NCBI GenBank assembly: GCA_012861695.1
Contig: JAAOOA010000016.1
Location: 27,653,472-27,717,471 of the forward strand
DNA: 64,000 bases
From: Trematomus loennbergii
Taxonomy: Eukaryota > Chordata > Actinopteri > Perciformes > Nototheniidae
Direction: 5' to 3'
Within the stretch, counting starts at the first letter, position 1, and each line of letters begins with the position of its first letter. The position numbers were made by a program, and so were the translations under genes. Below the pieces are notes generated by a model. It worked only from the letters and a program-made list of their open reading frames with translations. It was not told where the DNA came from and ran no database searches. Positions 38,692-49,715 of the stretch are shown here, piece after piece.

Positions 38692-41121
38692 ATGAACCGA
38701 CCAAATATGGACCCAGCGGATATTGAAGATTTTGAGTTAGATCTGTTCGATCTAGACTTTTCCCTTCAATGTTATTATGCCGAGTGGAGTGGAACCTCGT
38801 CAAGAAGGGACAAAGAGGCTATCCTCAAGAAGGCACAAATGGAGGTGTCTAACATGCCATGGCTGAGGAGCTCGTTGCCTGAATGGCTCAGAGTTTTTTC
38901 GCGTAGCCCTGAGTGCCAGTCTCCATTCTCTGACCCTTTTTTGGGATCCCGCCTGGCGTTTGGAGGTCCACGGAGCCTCCAAAAGACCTCAAAGAAACGC
39001 AAGGTCAGGAAGCCAGCTCGTAATCCAGTACCGGCCCACACAGCCATGGATCCGTGCACCAGTACCGGCCCACACAGCCATGCTTCCATGCTCCATTACC
39101 TGGCTCACACAGCCAGGGTCCAGGCTTCTGTTCCGTGCCCAGCAGCCATGGTCACTGCTCCAGAACCGGACCTTACAGTCATGTTTCCGTGTTCCAGTGC
39201 CGGTCCACACAGTCATGGTACCGTGCTCCAGTACCATCCCACACAGCCATGGTTCCGTGTTCCGGTTCCGTGCCCAGCAGCCATGGTGCCTGCTCTAGTA
39301 CCGGCCCACACAGCCATGGTTCCGGCTCCAGAACCGGCCCATACAGCCATGGTTCCGGCCCCAGTTCTGGCCCCAGCAGCCATGGTTCCGGCCCCAGTTC
39401 TGGTCCCAGCGGCCATGGTTCTGGCCCCAGCAGCCATGGTTCCAGCCCCAGTTCTGGCCCCAGCAGCCATGGTTCCAGCCCCAGTTCTGGTCCCAACAGC
39501 CATGGTTCCGGCTCCAGAACCGGCCCATACAGCCATGTTTCAGGCCTCTGTTCAGGTCCCAGCAGCCATGGTCCCGACTCCAGTTTCGGCTCCAGTACTG
39601 GCTCCCCGGCCCACTCCAGCCCCCGTGTTTTGTCAGTGGTTCGGCCCACTCCAGCCCCCGTGTTTTGTCAGTGGTTCGGCCCACTCCAGCTCCTCGTCTC
39701 CTGTTGGCTCTCCGGCCGACGCCAGCCCCCCGTGTCCTGTTGGCTCTATGGCCGACGCCTACCCCATGTCCTGTACCGTTGGAGGTCCCGCCGACTACTC
39801 TTCTGCCGGGGTCCTGCCAACCCTATGTCCTGTACCGTTGGAGGTCCCGCCGACTACTCTTCTGCCGGGGGTCCTGCCAACCCTATGTCCTGTGCCGTTG
39901 GAGGTCCCGCCGACTACTCTTCTGCCGGGGGTCTTGCCAATCCTATGTCCTGTCCCGTTGGAGGTCCCGCCGACTACTCTCCTGCCGGGGGTCTTGCCAA
40001 CTCCATGTCCTGTCCCATTGGGGGTCCCGCCGACTACTCTTCTGCCGGGGGTCTTGCCAATCCTATGTCCTGTCCCGTTGGGGGTCCCGCCGACACCATA
40101 TCCTGTCCTGTTGGGGGTCCCGTCGACACCTGTCCCGCCGGGGGTCCTGCCAGCTCCATGTTCTGTTCTGTTGGGGGTCCCGCCGACACCTGTCCCGCCG
40201 GGGGTCCTGCCAACTCTGTGTCCTGTCCTGTTGGAGGTCCCGCCGACACCTGTTCCACCGGGGGTCCTGCCAACTCTGTGTCCTGTTCCGTTGGGGGTCC
40301 AGTCGACACCAGCCCTTGCTCCATCCGGGGTCCCATTGACACCAGCCCATGTCATGTTCAGGATCCCGTCTACGCCTGTCCCGTCGGCTCCGGTTCCTGT
40401 CCGGCCGATACTGGGTCCTGCCCGTCCTCCGGAGTTGTCCCGTCAGCGCCTTCCTGCCCGTCCTCCGGAGCTGTCCCGTCGGTGCCTTCCTGCCCGTCCT
40501 CCGGAGCTGTCCCGTCGGTGCCTTCCTGCCCGTCCTCCGGAGCTGTCCCGTCGGTGCCTTCCTGCCCGTCCTCCGGAGCTGTCCCGTCGCCGCCTTCTTG
40601 TTCGCCCTCGAGCCCGGCCCCCTGAGTGCCGCGGTCTTCGCCCTCGAGCCCGGCCTCCTGAGTTCCCCAGCCGCGGTCTTCGCCCTCGAGCCCGGCCCCC
40701 TGACTCTTCCAGCCGCTGCCTTCGCCCTCGAGCCCGGCCCCTTGAGTTCCCCAGCCGTGGTCTTCGCCCTCGAGCCCGGCCTCCTGACTCTTCCAGCCAC
40801 TGCCTTCGCGCTCATGCCGGGCCCCTGAGTTCGCCCGCTGTGGCCTTTGCCCCTTTTTGGACTCTGCCTTGCCCCCGGGCCGTCCGCCCGGGACCCCTTT
40901 TGGTCCTGGTTGTGCATCCCTCCTCCGGGCCCCCTCCGCCCACCCTTCTAGAGGTTTTGGACTTTTTGGGGTTTTCTTGGGACGTCTGGAATCCGTCCCT
41001 TGAGGGGGGGGTTCTGTTACGGTTTTGTATTTATGTTTTCATTTTCCACCTTTGTTTTGAAATGTTTTCCTCCTTGTGTCTTCTCTGTTCCTTCTTCCTG
41101 TGTTTGCCTTCCTGTCGTTAG
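38692..41121 (+). CDS. Proline-rich ORF of the non-autonomous LTR element
   Basis: An open frame of about 809 codons from the ATG at 38692 (second Met at 38707, in an MDPA context) runs into the 3' LTR. The first 110 residues look structured: acidic DIEDFELDLFDLDFSL, then EAILKKAQMEVSNMPWLR, SLPEWLRVF and a basic KKRKVRK. The rest is Pro/Ala/Val-rich and made of minisatellite units: HTAMVPAPE-type repeats, 20-residue LLPGVLPTLCPVPLEVPPT units, RLPARPPELSR units and RARPPE units. No RT, protease or zinc knuckle is visible. It may be a derived gag-type ORF or a non-protein repeat kept open by unit lengths that are multiples of three. A 523-codon frame and several antisense frames overlap it. 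Confidence 0.45.
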   Translation: MNRPNMDPADIEDFELDLFDLDFSLQCYYAEWSGTSSRRDKEAILKKAQMEVSNMPWLRSSLPEWLRVFSRSPECQSPFSDPFLGSRLAFGGPRSLQKTSKKRKVRKPARNPVPAHTAMDPCTSTGPHSHASMLHYLAHTARVQASVPCPAAMVTAPEPDLTVMFPCSSAGPHSHGTVLQYHPTQPWFRVPVPCPAAMVPALVPAHTAMVPAPEPAHTAMVPAPVLAPAAMVPAPVLVPAAMVLAPAAMVPAPVLAPAAMVPAPVLVPTAMVPAPEPAHTAMFQASVQVPAAMVPTPVSAPVLAPRPTPAPVFCQWFGPLQPPCFVSGSAHSSSSSPVGSPADASPPCPVGSMADAYPMSCTVGGPADYSSAGVLPTLCPVPLEVPPTTLLPGVLPTLCPVPLEVPPTTLLPGVLPILCPVPLEVPPTTLLPGVLPTPCPVPLGVPPTTLLPGVLPILCPVPLGVPPTPYPVLLGVPSTPVPPGVLPAPCSVLLGVPPTPVPPGVLPTLCPVLLEVPPTPVPPGVLPTLCPVPLGVQSTPALAPSGVPLTPAHVMFRIPSTPVPSAPVPVRPILGPARPPELSRQRLPARPPELSRRCLPARPPELSRRCLPARPPELSRRCLPARPPELSRRRLLVRPRARPPECRGLRPRARPPEFPSRGLRPRARPPDSSSRCLRPRARPLEFPSRGLRPRARPPDSSSHCLRAHAGPLSSPAVAFAPFWTLPCPRAVRPGPLLVLVVHPSSGPPPPTLLEVLDFLGFSWDVWNPSLEGGVLLRFCIYVFIFHLCFEMFSSLCLLCSFFLCLPSCR
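39040..39570. repeat. ~33-bp minisatellite in the LTR element
   Basis: Units contain GCCATGGTTCCGGCCCCAGT with variable linkers; about a dozen copies. Confidence 0.88.
39770..40310. repeat. 60-bp minisatellite in the LTR element
   Basis: About nine copies of a unit with GGAGGTCCCGCCGACTACTC and GGGGGTCCTGCCAAC. Later copies switch to a CACCTGTCCCGCCG variant. Confidence 0.93.
40415..40815. repeat. 36-bp and ~39-bp minisatellites in the LTR element
   Basis: Five copies with CCCGTCCTCCGGAGCTGTCC (36 bp) are followed by about five copies with TTCGCCCTCGAGCCCGGCC (39-42 bp). Confidence 0.9.
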
Positions 41122-41438
41122 TTTCCCTGGTTTGTCTGATTGTGTTCACCTGTTGCCCTTGTGTTTCTGCCTCCCTTACCCCAGCTGTGTCTTGTCTTGT
41201 GATTACCCCTCTCTGTATTTAGTCTTTCCCTGTGTGCCTTGTCGGTGCATTGTTTGTTTTTCCTGTCTCCCTCCCTGTTGGTCACGATCGTTTTTGGTAT
41301 TGTATCTTCCTCGTGTTACCTATGTGTTTCATGCCATGTTATTTACGTTCATCAGCTTTTTTATTAAAGCTCACTTGTTTTGAAACCCGCTTCCCTTTTA
41401 ATCTGCATTTGGGTCCTACCTTTTGCCGAACCTTAACA
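41015..41438 (+). repeat. 3' LTR
   Basis: 424 bp and nearly identical to the 5' LTR. It differs by small indels (an absent TTGTCTGA repeat near 41140 and an extra GCATT near 41405). Confidence 0.92.
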
Positions 41439-42298
41439 ATATTCTCTACAAACACCGGGTGAGATCGCTCCTCTGGGACACCGGTCCTCTGTTTCCTTTT
41501 TTGTGTGGATTATAGCCTGAATAGGCCTACAAACATTTCTCTTTTTGCCGCCGACGGGCGCAGGAGCAATGAACAATAATGGCCTGGATTAGGCAGTAAA
41601 GACAAGTGTATCGCAGAGCGGACTGTTTAATTTTGTTTGTGTTGTTTGGCTGGAAAATTGTCAATATAATGGATCAATGCATGAAATCTGACTCTGTTTT
41701 TTGTTTAAGGAGTATATTGGGCGTTAACAATTCTGGTTTGCCTTTTATAATATTATTTCATTCAAGAACCCCTTGTGCGTTTAATTAACACAGCTATTTT
41801 GATAGTTGATCGTTACAGATGGCTACTGCCATGCTACAGCAGTGAGCAGCAGAGGTGGGGCTATCGTTATTTTTTCAGGAAATATTCGTATAGAGGCGAT
41901 TACACGGACTCGTTTGACCCCCCAGAGAGTTTCGTTTGCAAATCTATCCACCTTGGGACCCGTTATCGTTTGTGGGGTCCGTTTCTATCGGCCTCGTGTA
42001 AATAATAGGGCTATACGCAAGAGAAACTATGCAGATACAAGCAGTTTTGTCCTCGTGTAAACGGCACCTAAAAGATGATCTATGTTCCTTCAGTGCTTTC
42101 TTTTCGACTTGCTAACAAGGTTCAGAGAATACACTTACCTCGCTCAATGAGGTTTTTATCTTAGTTTTTGAGCTCTTCCAGAAACAGGTTAACCCTGTAA
42201 GGCCCCCGGTTGTAATTTTACAACATTACTTTAAGCTATCCTAAATAAGTCAGTAAATGTTTTCTTTTTTTAAAGACCACATTTACATATTTAAAGGG

Positions 42299-42441
42299 TC
42301 CTTTTGTTCAGCCTCACAATGCTATTGGGTAGTAAATGTGTTTATAGGTCCTGCCCTCTGGCCATACACTCCTTTTGTTCAGCCTCACAATGCTATTGGG
42401 TAGTAAATGTGTTTATAGGTCCTGCCCTCTGGCCATACACT
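42299..42441. repeat. Tandem duplication, two ~71-bp units
   Basis: CCTTTTGTTCAGCCTCACAA through GGCCATACACT occurs twice in direct succession and is essentially identical. Confidence 0.93.
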
Positions 42442-42535
42442 CACACAACTTCCGAATCTTCAAACGAGCAACATCTCTTTGTTTTATTGGACTGGATTTG
42501 TTGGTTTCAAGTAAGTAAAATGCCTCAAATATATA

Positions 42536-43081
42536 TATTTTTTTTGATCAAATGTTTTTATTCACACACATTTAGAAAAATCACAACACAAATTACAAAA
42601 AATACAGAAAAAACAAACAATAACAACAATCAGACAAGAGGACAAAACTAAGGAAAAAAAAAATAAACCCTCCCACCCCCGATCCCAGGACCTCTCAGGA
42701 CCAATGACTGCAAACAACTATATCAGTTAAGATTGCTAGATCCGCTCCTTCAATTTTCAGCTGTCGACACCCACCGATATTGGACTCCTTAACTCCAATC
42801 ACGCGTGCAGTGGACAGTTCCATGTAGACTACGTCAAGAAACGTTTGTAACCAGCAGGTCACTGAGAGCTTGTCGGGTTGTTTCCACCTCATAGTAACCA
42901 ATTTCTTGGCAGCCGTAAGGCCAGCATAGAGAGGTATTTTCTGGTACCCTGCAGTAGCCGGCAGCTGAGATAAGTCATTCAAAAGAAAAACAGACACAGG
43001 TACAGTCAAAGACAAAACATTTTTTTTTGTCATTATTACAATTGCTAGAACATGTACATATTTAGTTTTTGTGGAATACAT
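42536..43081 (-). mobile_element. L1-like LINE 3' fragment, antisense
   Basis: The minus-strand frame contains AGLTAAKKLVTMRWKQP and DVVYMELSTARV, the C-terminal part of L1 ORF2 in fish. It is 5'-truncated and followed by an A-rich 3' end at about 42540. Confidence 0.7.
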
Positions 43082-43483
43082 TCATCAAATTTGATTTTGA
43101 GCAGCTTATGTCTTTGTTGTAATATTATAACACTGGGTCAGTGTGGTAGTGAAAATACTAGCACGTGCACCTGTCATGGAGATTGCCCTTCTTATATGTT
43201 CACATATGGAAATAAAACACTAATATAAATATAATGTCTTTGATAATTCACTATAACTAAGTTCTAAATGTGTCCTCTGTTAAGATTTTGAATTAAGACC
43301 AGAATTGAATAAATGAATACATTATTTAAACTCTACTTGTATCTTATCAGTTCATTAGTTACACAAATACATTTAACTCTTCTTTGGTTCCGGCAGAAAC
43401 AGTTCTTTCTGAAATGTTTTGGGACACTTGGATGTATCCCTTTTAGTATGATAATTAGCCTGTTAAAGGCCCAGACACACCAA

Positions 43484-44364
43484 TTAAATACCTAAATAAT
43501 GTACTTGCAAAATCAAAAAGACTCTCACCACTCTATGGTTTGACTTAGTGGATAGAGATTAGTAAGAGATACATCAATGAGCCAATGAGAGAACTTCACC
43601 CAAATTAGTCCAGATTTTTTTCTTGAATTACAAAACCTAATTGTCTTGACGTCATGGAGTAAAAGAGAAATCTGGAATCCCCTTTAATATGTAAAAAATT
43701 GGCTTTATACAATGTTCAAATTTGTACTAAAATGATCACACATTGCATATCTAAACTAAACATTTCAGAAAGGTTATAATACATAAAATAATTGTGTTAA
43801 TGTAAGTTACAAATGGGGAGGTTTTCATGGTGATATACTGTATATTAGTTACATTTGTTACCCTATTCACCTGTAATGTGTACAAAATGTATGCATTTTA
43901 CAATAATACCTTTAAAGGCCGTTTAAAAAGTGTTTTCTCCTCCTCTCTCAGCAGAAGTCTCCACGGTAACACTGCACTCACCAACCTTTCCAGTGTAATT
44001 CCTCTCTATATTCTGAAGCTTTTAACAATGGGCGTTGTTCACATGTCATTCAAAGCCTGATTTATAGAGCATTTTACACAAACAACGGGCTGAAAATGCA
44101 TGTTTCATGGCTCATGACAGTATATTCTGAATTATTCTGATTCATAGAGTAATATGAAGACATATCCAAAACTGTAAACAGGCTGGAGTCATGTGGACAA
44201 AACAAAACAAGAACTTTGAACACGGCTTTATCCAATGTTCACATTTCTATTCAGGAATTGTATGCAAATGAGCACAATTTTAACAACAAAATGGTGCATT
44301 TGCATATTTAAACATAAGATTTCAGAAGACTTGTCATACAAAACATATTTCTCTCAATGTAATG
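43484..44364 (+). repeat. Unnamed 0.88-kb interspersed repeat, copy 2
   Basis: Near-identical to 35196-36068. Differences are mostly small indels, such as an extra GCTTTTAACAAT block near 44018. Flanking sequences differ, so it is an interspersed copy and not part of one large duplication. Confidence 0.92.
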
Positions 44365-44581
44365 TGTGACTCAAGTGTACAATGTAAATAGGATTCAGAT
44401 ACTTGTTGCATCGGGACACCTGGAAGGGAGTCGTGCATGCATTCCTTTTAGTGTGATAATAGGCTAAGCCAGACAGAATGAACACTTGTCCCACCACCCT
44501 ATCTATTCCTTCAGGTAATCTATTACAATATAATAAGCATATTTATTATTGATTCATATTTATTAATCATTTTTTCCATTT

Positions 44582-44964
44582 CAGAATTCCACCAGCAAAG
44601 AGAGGTCCTCGAGTCAGTGTTCAGGATGTGATGCCATCCAAAAAGGAGAAAGTGATTTTGAGATGGAATCAGAGGACAGTGACACTGCTATGAGTGAAGA
44701 ACAGGCAGGTGAAGATGCCTGTGGACAAGTGGACAAAGAAAACCAACAACCCAATGACCGCCCAGTCAGTGATTATGAGGACATCAAGCCCCAACAAAAT
44801 AAACACACCATTGTGACGGGTACTGGCTGAACAAATATTTTATCAGTCCCAATACTGATTTTTCTGGTACACAAACACGCAATGCAGCAAGTGTGACGTC
44901 TGTCTGTGCTTTTCCGACGACAGGAACTGTTTTTGGGACTACCATTACCATTACTATTTAATAA
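44582..44964 (+). pseudogene. piggyBac-type transposase remnant
   Basis: An acidic segment (DFEMESEDSDTAMSEEQ) is followed, one frame over, by YWLNKYFISPNTDF. The C-terminal Cys-rich block CSKCDVCLCFSDDRNCFWDY, then H, is in a third frame. The catalytic DDD core is absent. The Cys/His spacing is the piggyBac C-terminal zinc-binding type. Confidence 0.55.
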
Positions 44965-45084
44965 ATTACTATTCATAACAAATATGACTGATGTGTGATT
45001 ATTATTCATGCTATATACGGATATAGGGCTAAGTAAGCAATCAATCCTGCAAATGAACCCTTAGTTGTTCAATATGTCCAATAT

Positions 45085-48000
45085 GTCCAGCCTGCCACCA
45101 CCCTCCAACCCCCCACTTGACTAATCTTGCCCTCCTCAATATCCGGTCACTCAACAATAAAGCCCACATCCTCCACGAAATAATTCTGGACAAATCCATC
45201 GACTTCCTTCTGCTCACTGAAACCTGGCAACAACCCAATGACTTCTTCTCCCTCAATCAAACATCCCCCCCTGGTTTTAATTACATCACTAAACCCCGCC
45301 CCTCACGCCGTGGTGGTGGGCTGGCTGTCATCTACAACCAGAACATCCGGACTACAGAACTCACCCTCCCCTCAGTATCATCCTTCGAATTCCTCGCCTT
45401 CAAAACCACTCCCTCACTGACAGTTATCCTCATTTACCGCCCCCCCAAACCACACCCCTCCTTCCTCTCTGATCTCACTGAACTCCTCACCATTGCTTCA
45501 TCCCTCTCCCCACGTATGTTACTCCTCGGCGACCTCAACATCCACATGGACTCCCCCACCTGCAAACTCGCTTCTGAATTCTCCTCCCTTCTGGACAATT
45601 TCTCATTTACCCAACATGTCACCTTCCCCACCCATGATAAAGGACACATCCTTGACCTTGTCTGCTCCACCAACCTCCCAGTACTCGACCTCCACCCCTG
45701 CCCCTTTCCCCTCTCTGACCACAAACTCATACAGTTCATCATCGCATCCCCCGTCCGCCACCCCCCCCCACCCAGGAACATCATCTTCCGTAATTTACGC
45801 TCTGTCGATCCCCAGCACCTCTCCGACCTGCTATCCTCTACTCTCCCCCTGGACTCGAACCTCAGCTCACCCGATGAACAACTCAACCACCTTAACTCCA
45901 CCCTACTCGCCTCCCTCAACAGCCTGGCCCCCTCAAAAGGAAAAACGTCACTTTCAAAACCTCCTCACCCTGGTTCACCCCTGCACTCCGAAAGAAGCAA
46001 ACCGGCCGCCAGCTTGAACGCCTATCCATGAAATCATCCCTCACAGTTCACCATGAATCATACAAACTCCATCTCACTACCTACAGAGACGCCCTCACTG
46101 CCGCAAAATCTGCCTACTTCTCCACCATCTTTACCGACCCCTCCCGTAACCCCAGGACCCTCTTCTCCACCGTCAACAAGCTCCTCAAACCCCGTGCTGA
46201 CACCCTCTCTTCATCCACTTCCACCTTATGCAGTTCATTCCTCCAGTTTTTCTCTGACAAAATCACTGCCATTAATCTCTCCCTATCCACTGCTTCTCAC
46301 ACACAAACATCTCCCCCAACACCCACCGCCACAATTTCTCCCTCCATCTCCCTGGACCTCCCGAGCCCCCTCCCCACGGCCGCCTCTCCCAGTTCACTCT
46401 GGTTACCCCCCCTGAAATACTCAAACTGATCAGCTCCTCCAAACCCACAACCTGCTCGCTTGACCCCTTACCCACCCCTCTACTGAAGTCCTGCCTCCCC
46501 GTCCTCTGCCCTTACCTTGTCAACCTTTTCAACTCCTCCCTGTCCCAAGGAACCGTTCCCTCTGCCTTCAAAACTGCTGCTGTCACTCCCATCCTCAAGA
46601 AACCCGGTCTGGATCCCTCCTCCCTCAGTAATTACCGCCCCATCTCCAACCTCCCCTTTCTCTCAAAAACAATAGAACGTATCATCTCCAAACAACTCCA
46701 CCGCCATCTCCAAACAAATCACCTTTTTGAACCCCTTCAGTCTGGTTTTCGTCCCCACCACAGCACAGAAACGGCACTCACCAAAGTGACCTCCTCACCT
46801 CTGCTGACACCGGTTCACTTAACATCCTCATCCTCCTCGACCTGAGTGCAGCCTTCGACACCGTGAGCCACAACATCCTGCTCACCCGACTCCAGGACAT
46901 CGGTATCGAAGGTACTGCACTCAGGTGGCTCCAGTCCTACCTCTCCGACAGATCCCACTTCATCTCCCTCAACAACCACTCCTCTGCCACAGCTTCAGTC
47001 ACCCAAGGTGTTCCCCAAGGTTCAGTACTCGGCCCCCTCCTCTTCATCATCTACATCCTCCCCCTTGGTCAGATTCTACACCACTACAACCTGGACTTTC
47101 ACTGCTACGCTGATGACACACAGATTTACCTCAGCACCAAATCCCCCACAACCCCCCCCTCACCCACATCGAATCCTGTCTGACTGCTATAAAATCCTGG
47201 ATGGCACACAACTTCCTCAAACTCAACAGCAATAAAACTGAACTCCTCCTCATCGGCTCCAAATCCACCCTCAGCAAAACCCCCAACCTGACACTCACCA
47301 TCGATGGCACCCCTGTTTCCCCCTCCACCCAGGCACGCAACCTTGGCGTGATATTTGACCCCACCCTCTCCCTCGAGCCCCACATCCGCCAAGTTGTAAA
47401 AACCTCATTTTTCCACCTCCGCAATATCGCCAAACTCCGTCCCTCTCTCACCCGCCCTGCAGCTGAGCGACTCATTCACGCCTTCATCTCCTCCCGCCTG
47501 GACTATTGCAACGCACTCCTCTACGGCATCAGCACTACATCCCTCAATAGACTTCAGCGTGTCCAGAACGCAGCCGCCAGACTCCTCACCCACACCAAAT
47601 CATGGCATCATATCACCCCGGTCCTCAAAGAACTTCACTGGCTCCCCGTTTCACACCGCATCCAACACAAACTCCTGGTACTCACCTACAAAGCCCTCCA
47701 CCACCTGGCCCCCCCCTACCTCACTGACCTCCTCATCCTCTACCAACCCCCGGTCCCTCAGATCCACCTCAGCCGGTTTGCTTTCCATCCCCAAGGCCAA
47801 ACTCCGGAGCTTTGGGGACAGAGCATTCTCTGTGGCAGCCCCGAAGCTCTGGAACTCCCTCCCCCAAGACCTCCGTGAGTCCGAGTCCCTCACCCTGTTC
47901 CAGTCCCGCCTCAAAACCCATCTCTTCAAATCTGTATACCCATAAGCCCCCCCCCACCCCCCACTTCCTCCTGACTGCTTTCTGTTTTTGTTTTTTTTTT

Positions 48001-48127
48001 CTCTGTTTTGTTTTTGTTTTGTTGTTGTTTTGTTGCCTGTCCTTGTCTGTCTACCCTTCCCCAAATGTAAAGCGTCTTTGGGTCTTAGAAAAGCGCTATA
48101 TAAATAGAATTATTATTATTATTATTA
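45085..48127 (+). mobile_element. L2-like LINE, nearly full length
   Basis: It runs from the endonuclease N-terminus to a 3' tail with GCGCTATATAAATAGAATTA followed by (TTA)n. It is inserted in the piggyBac-type element. The 5' end is probably truncated just before the endonuclease domain. C-rich composition contrasts with its AT-rich surroundings. Confidence 0.88.
45117..47945 (+). pseudogene. L2-like ORF2 (endonuclease + reverse transcriptase), frame-broken
   Basis: The AP endonuclease domain has LLLTETWQ, RGGGLAVIYN, LLLGDLNIHMD and LSDHKLIQF. The reverse transcriptase has NYRPISNLPFLSKTIERI, LDLSAAFDTVSHNIL, TQGVPQGSVLGPLLFIIY and CYADDTQIYLS. The C-terminus ends with AAPKLWNSLPQDLRESESLT and FKSVYP. 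The reading frame shifts at about 45935-45945, between 46330 and 46390, at about 46790, at 47152-47159 and at 47747-47751. Four shifts are -1 and the last is +1 or -2; at least three fall in A or C runs. No in-frame stop interrupts the pieces. The protein would nick DNA and prime reverse transcription; as given it is not translatable. Confidence 0.88.
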
Positions 48128-48403
48128 TAATATATTTATTCAGACAATGTGAGTAGAAATACAGAAATTCTGCTCCCACCTAAGGCCAACGTTGCAATAT
48201 TACAACATTTCCCTAAAAATTACCAAAACGTAAAAATGGAAAACTCTTTAAATTCTGCTCCAGAGGCTCCCAACATCTGAAAGAAAAACATCTGAATCTA
48301 TAATGAGGCCCTTGTGTGGATTAAGCACCCAAAACACTGGATCCTACATTTCCCATGACTAAAATGGGTGTCATTTTTGTTTATTCAACACATCAAGGGT
48401 TGA

Positions 48404-48750
48404 AGAAGATACCGGATTGTTTGCAGCAGTAAAAGTACAAATACCAAAGAAAAAGTCCTGCATTCAAGTAAAAGAAAACACTATTATCAGTAGCTGTATA
48501 GTAAAAGTATTGATTGAGAAGTACATTGTCAAAGTACATATTGATTATTATAGGCGACAAAATAGTACTGATAGATATGTTATGTGAAATATTCAAATGA
48601 CTCATTATGTAATTAAATACTGACTGTTTTGCACACATATTCAGACCATAAATGTGAATATTGGATGAATTATTGTTTCATTTTGTTGACCTGACAGTGG
48701 GGGATTTAAGATATCCTTTTGTTTCACTCCATAAATCAGAAAATCCTGTC
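48404..48750. other. Intergenic, nothing recognised
   Basis: AT-rich, with AAAGTAC motifs that suggest an old MITE but no clear ends. Confidence 0.35.
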
Positions 48751-48754
48751 AACA

Positions 48755-49715
48755 GCCATATGAAATATGCATCTGCTGCCTGTTTCTAGTTATCGAATGC
48801 TCTATAAATCAGGCTGTGAATGCTGTGTGAACAAAGTCCTTTGTAAAAGCTTCAGAATATAGACAGGAATTAAACTGGAAAGCTTGGTGTGTGTAACGGC
48901 CCGTCCACACAGCAGCGTTAAAAAAATCTTGGAGGTGGGCGTATCTGAAGCTTGGGGATTTTTTGCGAGCAAGGCACCAACAACCAATCACATGAATCTC
49001 CCGCCCCCGACATACGAAGCAAAAAAGCCCGAAGTAAACTGGATATAAACTCCCCAAACAGGCGAAAACATACCACTGTCTCTGCCACCTCCCTCCATGC
49101 CTGGCTCCTCCGGTTATATCCCGGTAGGTAAATAGGGACTGGTCATAAAGCACCGGGTGATTCCCTACCGCTAATTTCTCCTCCATTTTTTGGAATATGA
49201 GGAAATGACCTGCGGTATGTCTCTCCCAGCATACACGCGGTTTGATTGGCTAGCGCTTGAACTGTCAGATTTGCATACACGGGATTTGATTGGCTGACGC
49301 TTCCACCTCAGCTTCAAAAGTTGAACATTGCTCAACTTTGAATCCTGAAAATCCTGAAAATCTCCGCTCTGCTGCCCACAATGCAGTTCGGCAAAAAGTG
49401 AGGCAAAGTGACGTCACCCCATTCAAAGTGAATGGGCAGAAGCGTTCCAAGATTTTGTAACGCTGCTGTGTGGACGGGCCGTAAGTGATAGTGAAGTGGA
49501 GATTTCTGTTGAGAGAGGAGGAGAAAAACTGGCCTTTAAAGATAGAGCATGTATATTGTAAATTGCATATATTGTGTACACGTGAATAGGGTTAACATTT
49601 TTACTAATAGATAGCTCCATGAAACTTCCCCAACTCATTACTTACATTAAATCAATTAAATCGTATAACAAGGTTGTGAAATGCTGTTTAGATATGCAAA
49701 TGAGACATCATGTAA
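48755..49715 (-). repeat. Unnamed 0.88-kb interspersed repeat, copy 3 (diverged, split)
   Basis: Antisense and more diverged than copies 1 and 2. Shared blocks include GCTCTATAAATCAGG and TTTAGATATGCAAA. It is split by the Harbinger-type MITE at 48897-49481. Confidence 0.75.
48897..49481. mobile_element. PIF/Harbinger-type MITE with TAA TSD
   Basis: Ends CGGCCCGTCCACACAGCAGC and its inverse GCTGCTGTGTGGACGGGCCG are flanked by TAA (48894-48896, 49482-49484). A distinct family from the 28991 element. Confidence 0.9.

Larger units (their letters stand above)
38259..41438 (+). mobile_element. Non-autonomous Gypsy-like LTR retrotransposon
   Basis: Two LTRs (TGTTACAG...TTAACA and TGTTACGG...TTAACA) bound a 2.3-kb interior. 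The 5-bp duplication ATATT flanks the element at 38254-38258 and 41439-41443. A purine tract (TTGAGGGGGGGGTTC) sits before the 3' LTR. The interior has no protease, reverse transcriptase, RNase H or integrase, so mobilisation would need a helper. Gypsy affinity is suggested by the ATGGACCCAGC start context and the 5-bp TSD; I saw no clear tRNA primer site. Confidence 0.88.
37693..42067 (+). mobile_element. PIF/Harbinger-type MITE, copy 3, split by an LTR element
   Basis: The left part (37693-38258) has CACACGGGAACGTTTGCGTT and GTGGCGCTGTAAC. The right part (41439-42067) has CCCCAGAGAG, CCACCTTGGGACC and GTCCTCGTGTAAACGGCACC. These match the two halves of the 51200-51891 copy in order. The LTR retrotransposon at 38259-41438 sits between them. 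The left terminus is degenerate. Confidence 0.7.
42193..48399 (+). mobile_element. Deleted piggyBac-type element carrying later insertions
   Basis: The left end CCCTGTAAGGCC follows TTAA (42189-42192). The right end ...CATCAAGGG is followed by TTGA, one base from TTAA. A transposase C-terminal remnant lies at 44582-44964. Inside are a truncated L1, the 0.88-kb repeat copy 2 and the L2-like LINE. The end pairing is inferred. Confidence 0.5.

Noticed and set aside
39795..40917. Long minus-strand frames across the LTR element
   Set aside because: Mirror frames of GC-rich minisatellites without stops; the plus frame has the better N-terminal protein character and agrees with element polarity.
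45434..45919. 161-codon minus frame opposite the L2 endonuclease
   Set aside because: Shadow of the C-rich sense ORF.
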